Source: Amycolatopsis coloradensis
GTDB taxonomy: Bacteria > Actinomycetota > Actinomycetes > Mycobacteriales > Pseudonocardiaceae
Assembly: GCF_037997115.1 (NCBI RefSeq)
Contig: NZ_CP150484.1
Coordinates: 3,058,096 to 3,122,095, forward strand
Direction of reading: 5' to 3'
Length of the DNA stretch: 64,000 nt
Positions 52,708-58,906 of the stretch are shown here, piece after piece. The notes below the pieces were generated by a model, which was given only the letters and a program-made list of their open reading frames with translations, had not been told where the DNA came from and ran no database searches. Both the position numbers and the translations under genes were made by a program. Position 1 is the stretch's first letter; the number at the start of each line of letters is the position of its first letter.

Positions 52708-52911
52708 TTACTTGGCGGCGGAACGGTTGTGGACGACCGCGCGGTTGTGGACCACGGCACGGTTGTGGACGACGACGGCGGCGGGGCGCTCGTAGGTCCG
52801 TGGCGCGACATGACCAAGCCTCGGTCCGGACGTGACCTCCCGACGTCTCCTGAAATGCGATCCGCACGACTCCGCGGGAAGAACACACGGTCCGGCCCGG
52901 GTGTGGTTCAC
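52708..52911 (-). CDS. Candidate RiPP precursor with V-V-H-N-R repeats
   Basis: Encodes 67 residues from GTG 52911, the only start in this frame. The C-terminal part reads TYERPAAVVVHNR, then AVVHNR twice more, then SAAK and stop. The repeats come from an exact 18-base tandem period at 52724, 52742 and 52760. From TYERP onward nearly every third base is G or C and a stop ends the frame; upstream codon use is mixed. The core has no Cys and few Ser/Thr, so azoline formation is unlikely; the YcaO enzyme might act elsewhere on the backbone. An ATG at 52811 is one frame off, so the true start is uncertain. I found no known family. Confidence 0.55.
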   Translation of the reverse strand: MNHTRAGPCVLPAESCGSHFRRRREVTSGPRLGHVAPRTYERPAAVVVHNRAVVHNRAVVHNRSAAK

Positions 52912-52981
52912 GTGACCTGGGAAACAGCGATCCGGGGCGGCTCAGGCGCGTCAAAGGTGGACATGGGACACTGAGTGAGCT

Positions 52982-54088
52982 ATGACTGCCCTCCCTCTTG
53001 TCTTCGACGCGCCCAAGCGCGGCCTCCCGCCGCGCCACCTCGCCGACCTCTCCGCCGCCGAGCGGGCCGCTGCCGTCGCCGAGCTGGGGGAGAAGCCGTT
53101 CCGCGCGAAGCAGCTTTCGAACCATTACTTCTCGCGGCTCACGGTGAACCCGGAGGAGATGACCGACATCCCGGCGGCGTCGCGGGAGAAGCTCGTCGGC
53201 GATCTGATGCCGACGCTGCTCACCGAAATCAAGGCGCTCGCGTGCGACGACGGCACCACGCGCAAGACGCTGTGGCGCGCGCACGACGGGACGCTGCTGG
53301 AGAGCGTGCTGATGCGCTACCCGGACCGCGCGACCCTGTGCATTTCGAGCCAGGCGGGCTGCGGCATGGCGTGCCCGTTCTGCGCGACCGGTCAGGGTGG
53401 TCTCGACCGGAACCTGTCGACCGCGGAGATCGTCGACCAGGTCCGCGCGGCCGCCGCGGTGATGCGCGACGGAGCGATGCCCGGCGGCCCCGGCCGTCTG
53501 TCGAACATCGTCTTCATGGGCATGGGCGAGCCGCTGGCGAACTACAAGCGCGTCGTGGCGGCGGTCCGGCGGATCACGGATCCCTCGCCCGACGGGCTCG
53601 GCATCGGTCAGCGTTCGGTGACGGTGTCGACGGTGGGTCTCGCGCCGGCGATCCGCAAGCTGGCGGACGAGAAGATGCAGGTGCGGCTGGCGGTTTCGCT
53701 GCACACGCCGGACGACGAGCTGCGCGACACGCTGGTGCCGGTGAACGAGCGCTGGTCGGTGGACGAGGTCCTGTCCGCGGCCCGGTACTACGCGGACACT
53801 TCCGGCCGCCGGGTGTCGATCGAGTACGCCCTGATCCGGGACGTCAACGATCAGCCTTGGCGTGCCGAGCTGCTGGCGAAGCGGCTTCGGCAGCACCTTG
53901 GCCAGCTGGTGCACGTGAACGTGATCCCGCTGAACCCGACGCCGGGCAGCAAGTGGGACGCCTCGCCGAAGCCGGTGGAGCGGGAGTTCGTCCGGCTGGT
54001 GAACGCGGGCGGAGTGGCGTGCACGGTCCGTGACACGCGTGGTCAGGAGATCGCGGCGGCGTGCGGTCAGCTCGCCGCCGAGAACTGA
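52982..54088 (+). CDS. rlmN: Dual-specificity 23S rRNA/tRNA (adenine2503/37-C2) methyltransferase
   Basis: Encodes 368 residues. It is a radical-SAM enzyme that makes m2A2503 in 23S rRNA and m2A37 in some tRNAs. The cluster motif is C-x3-C-x2-C at Cys127, Cys131 and Cys134 ('[17 protein letters not shown]'). A '[11 protein letters not shown]' motif binds SAM. The methyl-carrying Cys is expected at '[20 protein letters not shown]' near the end, where both required cysteines appear. ATG 52982; the divergent RiPP precursor starts 70 bases away. It normally sits right after cdsA in this lineage. Confidence 0.96.
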   Translation: MTALPLVFDAPKRGLPPRHLADLSAAERAAAVAELGEKPFRAKQLSNHYFSRLTVNPEEMTDIPAASREKLVGDLMPTLLTEIKALACDDGTTRKTLWRAHDGTLLESVLMRYPDRATLCISSQAGCGMACPFCATGQGGLDRNLSTAEIVDQVRAAAAVMRDGAMPGGPGRLSNIVFMGMGEPLANYKRVVAAVRRITDPSPDGLGIGQRSVTVSTVGLAPAIRKLADEKMQVRLAVSLHTPDDELRDTLVPVNERWSVDEVLSAARYYADTSGRRVSIEYALIRDVNDQPWRAELLAKRLRQHLGQLVHVNVIPLNPTPGSKWDASPKPVEREFVRLVNAGGVACTVRDTRGQEIAAACGQLAAEN

Positions 54089-54118
54089 GTTCTTCCTTTC
54101 AGTGATGGAGATTTTGTC

Positions 54119-54427
54119 GTGATGTATGCCCCCAGCCTGCTGGACCCGGCTGCGGAGGAGCTGAAGCTCACGGACGTGATGGGCCACGGCGCGACAGGTG
54201 TCGCGCGCGAGGCCAGGACGCTGCTCGGTGACCGGTTCAGCTCGGTGACCTTCATGTACGTCCTGATGCGGGCGTTCGAGGTGGAGTACATGGCGGCGCG
54301 GGACGCTTCGCGGTGGCACGAGTTCCACGGCGGGCCGTACGCGTTGTCGGACGCCGACCTCGAAGCCCTGCTGGCGCCCTGGCTCGGTTCTCACCGCCGT
54401 CCGGCGGTCGCGTCGAGCACCGTCTAG
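54119..54427 (+). CDS. Hypothetical small protein, 102 residues
   Basis: Encodes 102 residues (GTG 54119 or ATG 54122), 30 bases after rlmN. Sequence features are 'PAAEELKLTDVMGHGATGVA', 'LLGDRFSSVTFMYVLMRAFE' and 'HEFHGGPYALSDADLEALLA'. It is soluble and partly helical, with no known domain; similar short proteins occur in Pseudonocardiales. Codon use is normal. It could share the rlmN transcript. Function unknown. Confidence 0.7.
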   Translation: MMYAPSLLDPAAEELKLTDVMGHGATGVAREARTLLGDRFSSVTFMYVLMRAFEVEYMAARDASRWHEFHGGPYALSDADLEALLAPWLGSHRRPAVASSTV

Positions 54428-54477
54428 GCAGGCTCGGCGCGACCGTTCTTTGTGGATGGTCGGCTCGATTCGTGCCG

Positions 54478-54800
54478 GCTCCGGTTTTCCCGGTGATCAC
54501 CGGGAAAACCGTCACCTGAACGCGGTCCACGAGGCCGGCGGCCATCAGCGCCCGGTCCATCGCCAGGCTGCCGTGCGAGCGCAGCGGCACGTCGGACTCC
54601 TCCTTGAGCCGGGCAGGTGCTTCAGCCGGGACACCCACGGGTCCAGAGCCTCGCGCTCCACGATCTCCGCGTTCAGCATCTCCGTGTTTCGCGCGGAACG
54701 TGGTGGCGCCGAAGACCATCCGCTGTTCCTCGGAGTGCAGGGCGAGGCGGTGCCGGAGGAGTTCGGGGCCCTGCTTGTCCCAGTAGCCGCCCCAATGGAG
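54478..54800 (-). pseudogene. Decayed dihydrofolate-reductase-family (RibD C-terminal-like) gene
   Basis: Fragments of one protein lie in two frames. Upstream is 'YWDKQGPELLRHRLALHSEE' with 'QRMVFGATTFRA'. The second frame carries 'EMLNAEIVEREALDPWVSR' plus 'LKHLP'. The first frame then resumes with 'ARLKEESDVPLRSHGSLAMD' and 'ALMAAGLVDRVQVTVFPVIT'. The N terminus, an internal stretch after KHLP and the C terminus after ITGK are missing. So at least two frame-changing deletions and two truncations have occurred. The downstream break coincides with a 28-bp perfect palindrome. Confidence 0.75.
54483..54510. repeat. 28-bp perfect palindrome
   Basis: GGTTTTCCCGGTGA and its exact reverse complement TCACCGGGAAAACC meet with no spacer (54483-54496 and 54497-54510). 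It lies at the truncated 3' end of the dihydrofolate-reductase-family pseudogene, where the gene would encode FPVITGK. A zero-spacer palindrome suggests a deletion or inversion joint rather than a transcription terminator. Confidence 0.85.
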
Positions 54801-54893
54801 GGCACTCCTCGTCCCTCACCCTGGCTACGAAAGGGCCCGGCGCCGATCGACACCGGTCCGGAAAATCCGCCACTGGGCCACGAGTGACAGGAT

Positions 54894-55322
54894 GTGGGCG
54901 TGTATTGCCTGCAAGCTGCCCTCGTCACCGAGTCCGCACGTGGTGAATTGCTCGATTCGGTCGATGGCGCGCGGTTCGTCTCGCTCGGACATCAGCTGTC
55001 ACTGATGCCGCTGAGCGAGGCACTCCTCGAAGCCGGGGAATTCTGGACAGCGCTCGCCGAGTGCTCCGAGCACGGCGCCGTGGCGTACGTCGAGGCGGAG
55101 TACTTCGGCGGCGCCGGGACGCAATCCGCGCAGGTGTGGGACGGCGGCGAGAGGGTCCTCGGCCCGCTGCACCTGGCCGAGGGCGAGGCCGCCCCGGCCG
55201 GCGGCAGTCCGATTTCCCAGGCGCTTCGGCGGCTCGGCGTGGTCAAGGGTGACCACTTCGACGAGTTCGACGCCGTCGGGCTCGGCAGGCACCGCGACAC
55301 GCGCGACTGGCTCCTCGTTTAG
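54894..55322 (+). CDS. Hypothetical acidic protein, 142 residues
   Basis: Encodes 142 residues from GTG 54894 (GTG 54900 also in frame). It begins VYCLQAALVTESARGELLD and has 'VAYVEAEYFGGAGTQSAQVW' and 'SQALRRLGVVKGDHFDEFDA' later. It is acidic, soluble and without known motifs. Homologous-looking short proteins occur in actinobacteria as hypothetical or immunity-like proteins, but I cannot place it. Codon use supports a real gene. Stands alone. Confidence 0.7.
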   Translation: MGVYCLQAALVTESARGELLDSVDGARFVSLGHQLSLMPLSEALLEAGEFWTALAECSEHGAVAYVEAEYFGGAGTQSAQVWDGGERVLGPLHLAEGEAAPAGGSPISQALRRLGVVKGDHFDEFDAVGLGRHRDTRDWLLV

Positions 55323-55426
55323 GCGACACACCACCTCCTTCCCCGCTGGGCCGGACGGACCAGTCGCGCGGCGGTCATGGCCGTCGGCCGTGACACTCGA
55401 AGGAGACTCAGGAGGAGGTGGACCGG

Positions 55427-56242
55427 ATGTCCGCGACCAAGGCGAGACAGGTGCGGCACAACACGGCCGTCCAGGTGCTCGGACGGATCGGGATGGGGTG
55501 CTACGGGCTGGTGTACCTGCTCATCGGGTACCTGGCGGTGCGCGTCGCCGTCGGCGGTGGCGGCCAGGAGGCCGACGGACGTGGCGCGATCGCGGAGGTC
55601 GGCTCGACCGCGATGGGCGGTGTGCTGTTGTGGGTGCTGGCGGCGGGACTGGTGGCCTACGGCCTGTGGCAGGCGTTGCTGGCCGCGGTCGGCTACACCT
55701 GGATCGACGAACGCCGGACCCGGACCGTCAAGCGGGTGACGTCCGGAGTGCGCTGCGTGGTCGGGGTTTCCTTGGGTGTCTACGCGGCCAGGGTCGCCGC
55801 GGGCGCGGGACAGCAGGGCAGCGGCGACCAGAAGCAGCAGGAGTTCACCGCGCGGCTGCTTGAGTTGCCCGCCGGACCGGTCCTGGTGACCGTGGTGGCC
55901 GTCATCGTGTTCGGCGTCGCGGTGGGTTCGGTGGTGAAGGGCGTACGCCGGACCTTCGAACAGGATCTCGACCTTTCGCGGCTCCCGTCGGGGACCCGGC
56001 GGTGGGTGGAGCGGCTCGGCAGGATCGGTTATGTGGCAAGGGGTGTCGTGTTCGGTGTGGTCGCGGTACTCGTCGGCTATGCGGCGCTGACGCACGACCC
56101 GGCCCGCTCCGGTGGGCTCGACGCCGCCCTGCGGACCTTGGCCGCTCAGCCGTTCGGCACGGTACTGCTCATCGTGGTGGCCCTCGGCGTCGCGGCCTTC
56201 GGCGTGTACTGCGTCGGGGCGGCACGGGCCCAGCGTGGCTGA
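55427..56242 (+). CDS. DUF1206 membrane protein
   Basis: Encodes 271 residues from ATG 55427, with GGAGG 8 bases ahead; GTG 55418 is too close to that site. Six membrane helices form three two-helix DUF1206 repeats: 'VLGRIGMGCYGLVYLLIGYL', 'VTSGVRCVVGVSLGVYAARV' and 'RLGRIGYVARGVVFGVVAVL', each with the same R-G/V...GxVY pattern. The family is widespread in actinobacteria and its function is unknown. It converges with the SDR gene. Confidence 0.9.
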   Translation: MSATKARQVRHNTAVQVLGRIGMGCYGLVYLLIGYLAVRVAVGGGGQEADGRGAIAEVGSTAMGGVLLWVLAAGLVAYGLWQALLAAVGYTWIDERRTRTVKRVTSGVRCVVGVSLGVYAARVAAGAGQQGSGDQKQQEFTARLLELPAGPVLVTVVAVIVFGVAVGSVVKGVRRTFEQDLDLSRLPSGTRRWVERLGRIGYVARGVVFGVVAVLVGYAALTHDPARSGGLDAALRTLAAQPFGTVLLIVVALGVAAFGVYCVGAARAQRG

Positions 56243-56256
56243 GCCCGTGCCGACGA

Positions 56257-57033
56257 TCAGGAGAACTGGATTCCCCCGTCGATCATCACCGATTGGCCGG
56301 TCATGTAATCGGAATCCGGGGAAGCGAGATACGACACGTACGCCGCCACGTCCTCGGGAACGGAGACCCGCCCGAGATGGATCAGGTTCGAGTACTTCTC
56401 GATCGCCTGTCCCTTCCGGATCCCTTCCGATTCCGCCAGTTTCTCGTCGATGAGGTCCCACATGGCCGTCCCGACGATGCCAGGGCAGTACGCGTTGACG
56501 GTGATTCCGTGGCGGGCCCATTCCATCGCGGCGGCCTGGGTCAGCCCGCGCACCGCCCATTTGGACGCGGAATAGTGGCCGAGCAACGCGAACGGCCGAT
56601 GGGCGACGATGGAGGCCGCGCCGATGATCTTGCCGCCGTTCCCCTGGTGGATCATCTGCTTGGCCGCGGCCTGGTAGCAGAGGAACATGCCGCGCGCGTT
56701 GACGGCCATCATCCGGTCCCAGTCCTCCGGGGTCACTTCGAGCAGCGGCAGGACCTGCGCGATCCCCGCGTTCGCCACCATGACGTCCAGGGAACCCAGC
56801 GCGGCGGCGGTTTCGGCGACCATGGCGGTGACCGACTCTGGATCCGAAACGTCCGCCGTGATCGCCGCGGAGCGCCGTCCCGTTTCGCGGATCTCCTTGG
56901 CGACCGCCTCTAGTTCCGCTTCGTTGGCGGCGACGTCGTTGACCGCGACGTCGTGCCCGTCCGCGGCGAGCCGGAGCGCGATCCCCTTTCCGATTCCTCG
57001 TGCGGCACCGGTGACGAGTACGTTCTTGCTCAT
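56257..57033 (-). CDS. Short-chain dehydrogenase, acetoin/diacetyl reductase-like
   Basis: Encodes 258 residues from ATG 57033. Classical SDR features: TGxxxGIG in 'VLVTGAARGIGKGIALRLAA', NAG in 'VMVANAGIAQVLP', catalytic Ser in 'IIGAASIVAHRPF', and Y-x3-K in 'HYSASKWAVRG'. 'CPGIVGTAMWDLIDEKLAE' is characteristic of BudC-like acetoin reductases. It likely reduces diacetyl or acetoin with NADH, though other ketones are possible. The AraC regulator lies 77 bases upstream on the same strand and probably controls it. Confidence 0.88.
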   Translation of the reverse strand: MSKNVLVTGAARGIGKGIALRLAADGHDVAVNDVAANEAELEAVAKEIRETGRRSAAITADVSDPESVTAMVAETAAALGSLDVMVANAGIAQVLPLLEVTPEDWDRMMAVNARGMFLCYQAAAKQMIHQGNGGKIIGAASIVAHRPFALLGHYSASKWAVRGLTQAAAMEWARHGITVNAYCPGIVGTAMWDLIDEKLAESEGIRKGQAIEKYSNLIHLGRVSVPEDVAAYVSYLASPDSDYMTGQSVMIDGGIQFS

Positions 57034-57110
57034 GCGCTGAACTCCCTTGTTCGCCTGGGCTTGAACGGAAGGTAGGGGCGACGGAGGCACCGTGGGAGGG
57101 GCGTCGTGTC

Positions 57111-57884
57111 TCACTTTGAGACAGCGGCGCGATAGTCCTTCGGCGAGGTGCCGAGAAGCCGGGTGAACATCGTGGAGAACGCGGCGGGGCTCTCGTAGCC
57201 GAGTGAGGCGGCGATCCCGGCGATGGGACGACCCTCCGACAGCAGCGAGAGGGAATGCAGGACGCAGGCCCGCTGCCGCCAGCGGGCGAAACTCAGTCCG
57301 GTTTCGGTGGCGAAGAGCCGGTTCAGCGTCCGCTCGCTCACGTGCAGCCGGGCGGCCCAGCCGGCGACCGGATCGTGGATGTCCGGATCGTCCAAAAAGG
57401 ACTCGCAGAGGGTTCGCAGCCGGTCGTGCTTCGGCAGCGGGAGATCGAGCCGGATCGGGGCGGCCCGGCGGATTTCGTGCAGGGTCAGGCCGATGACCGC
57501 GGCGTCCCGCCCACGCGGGGTGTACAGATCGGGTACGCCGACGGCCTCGTTCAGGAGTTCCCGGAGCAGCGCGGAGACTTCGACGACCTGGCAGCGGCGC
57601 GGGAACCACGGCACGGCCTTCGGCTCGATGTACAGGCTCCGGGTGCTCACGGTCGTGGTGAAGACCTGATGGACGGTCTCCGGCGGCACGAGCACCGCCC
57701 GCCGCGTCGGGATGGTCCACGTGCCGTCGGCCGTTTCGACCCGCATCGATCCCGTCGCGCTGTAGAGGAACTGCGCCCGCCGGTGCCGATGCGGGAGGAT
57801 CCGGTGCCCCGGCGGGTAATCGGTGCGGATCGCCACCACCGCGCGGTCGAGGTGGTCGACCTCGTCGATGGGGATGTCACGCAC
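57111..57884 (-). CDS. AraC family transcriptional regulator
   Basis: Encodes 257 residues from GTG 57884; an in-frame extension to 58064 overlaps the divergent TSUP gene. A cupin domain (about 15-95) shows 'DYPPGHRILPHRHRRAQFLY' and 'PTRRAVLVPPETVHQV'. The C-terminal double HTH is standard: 'VAGWAARLHVSERTLNRLFA' and 'IAGIAASLGYESPAAFSTMF', ending 'LLGTSPKDYR'. Histidines in the cupin could hold a metal or ligand. Position suggests control of the downstream SDR gene, and possibly the divergent exporter. Confidence 0.92.
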   Translation of the reverse strand: MRDIPIDEVDHLDRAVVAIRTDYPPGHRILPHRHRRAQFLYSATGSMRVETADGTWTIPTRRAVLVPPETVHQVFTTTVSTRSLYIEPKAVPWFPRRCQVVEVSALLRELLNEAVGVPDLYTPRGRDAAVIGLTLHEIRRAAPIRLDLPLPKHDRLRTLCESFLDDPDIHDPVAGWAARLHVSERTLNRLFATETGLSFARWRQRACVLHSLSLLSEGRPIAGIAASLGYESPAAFSTMFTRLLGTSPKDYRAAVSK

Positions 57885-57975
57885 CTCACCGAGCCTACGC
57901 CGGGTGTCCGGTCCGCGAAAGAAACTGGCGCTCTTTCGAATGCCCGCCGCACCGCGGGCGCCTACCGTCGCAGGA

Positions 57976-58779
57976 GTGCTGATCGAGATCTCGGTGCTCC
58001 TCGGGTTCGGCTGCCTGAGCGGGGTCACCACCGTCCTTTTCGGATTCGGCGGCGGATTCATCACCGTTCCCGTCGTCTACGCCTTCGCGCTCGCCGAACC
58101 GGAGCACGCGCTGGGCGCGATGCACGTGGCGGTGGCCACGTCGACCGCGGTGATGGTGGTCAACGCCGGGAGCGCGACCCTCGCGCAACTGCGGACAGGA
58201 CGGCTTCGCCGCGACTACCTGTGGCCGCTCATCGCGTTCATCGGCCTGGGTGCCGTGCTCGGGTCCTTCGCGGCCACCATGGCCGACGAGAGTGTCCTGC
58301 GCTGGCTCTTCGTCGCCTACCTCGCGCTGACCATCGCCGACAGCCTGGTCCGTAAGGGATTCGTGAGCAGGCGGGACGACAGCCGGCCGCGTGCGCTCGG
58401 CGGGATCACCATTACCGCGGGCGGGACCGGGATCGGTGCCGTGGCGAGCTTCCTCGGGGTCGGGGGCAGTGTCCTCACCGTCCCGCTCATGCGGCGCAAG
58501 GGCCTGCCGATGGCCGACGCGGCCGCGCTGGCGAACCCGCTGAGCCTGCCGGTGGCGGTGATCGGCACGGCCGTCTACGCCTTCGCGGCGACGGGCACGG
58601 TTCCGGGCGCCGCCCACCTCGGTTACATCGATCTGGTGGCCGCGGGCGCGCTGCTGTGCGGATCGCTGCCGACCATCGCCGTGACGCGCCGGGTGGTCGG
58701 CCGGATCCCGGATCGCGCCCACGCCATCGCGTACCTCGCCCTGCTCGTCACCGCGCTGATCGCGGTCGTCGTGCGGTAG
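57976..58779 (+). CDS. TSUP (TauE/SafE) family membrane transporter
   Basis: Encodes 267 residues from GTG 57976, which directly starts the first membrane helix. Eight hydrophobic helices in two related halves: 'VLLGFGCLSGVTTVLFGFGG' with 'GFITVPVVY', and 'AVASFLGVGGSVLTVPLMRR' with 'GLPMADAAALANPLSLP'. The GFGGG/GVGGS loops are the TSUP hallmark. Members export sulfite, sulfoacetate or other organosulfur anions. Nothing nearby fixes the substrate. Confidence 0.9.
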   Translation: MLIEISVLLGFGCLSGVTTVLFGFGGGFITVPVVYAFALAEPEHALGAMHVAVATSTAVMVVNAGSATLAQLRTGRLRRDYLWPLIAFIGLGAVLGSFAATMADESVLRWLFVAYLALTIADSLVRKGFVSRRDDSRPRALGGITITAGGTGIGAVASFLGVGGSVLTVPLMRRKGLPMADAAALANPLSLPVAVIGTAVYAFAATGTVPGAAHLGYIDLVAAGALLCGSLPTIAVTRRVVGRIPDRAHAIAYLALLVTALIAVVVR

Positions 58780-58805
58780 TGATCGGATGAGTTTGGCGGA
58801 TGTCA

Positions 58806-58820
58806 AGCCTTGACAAGGCT
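58806..58820. promoter_or_regulatory. 15-bp palindrome before the Asp-box protein
   Basis: AGCCTTG-A-CAAGGCT is a perfect 7+1+7 repeat, 86 bases before the ATG of the secreted protein. An imperfect copy (AGCCTGACAAGG) follows at 58827-58838. It contains TTGACA. It could be an operator overlapping a promoter. Confidence 0.45.
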
Positions 58821-58906
58821 GTGGCAGCCTGACAAGGGGTTATCGCCAGGCAAAGATCCGACGAATCCTCTATCTCTTTTCGGGAACTTGCGCCAAGATC
58901 TCCCGC

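Noticed and set aside
52161..52811. Ser/Thr/Pro-rich frame from ATG 52811 as a classical TOMM precursor
   Set aside because: It has no stop before running deep into the YcaO gene in a wrong frame, and third positions hold repeated A, unlike real genes here.
52982..53100. A second short precursor peptide on the plus strand (frame 52729-52974) for the RiPP locus
   Set aside because: Its frame is Gly/Arg/Asp-rich, antisense to the HNR repeats and stops just before rlmN; codon bias is weaker than in the minus-strand frame.
50453..54394. Reading the YcaO protein as a 1313-residue product
   Set aside because: The extra 590 N-terminal residues lie antisense to rlmN and the small hypothetical gene and have no domain. 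The homologous part begins at ATG 52621.
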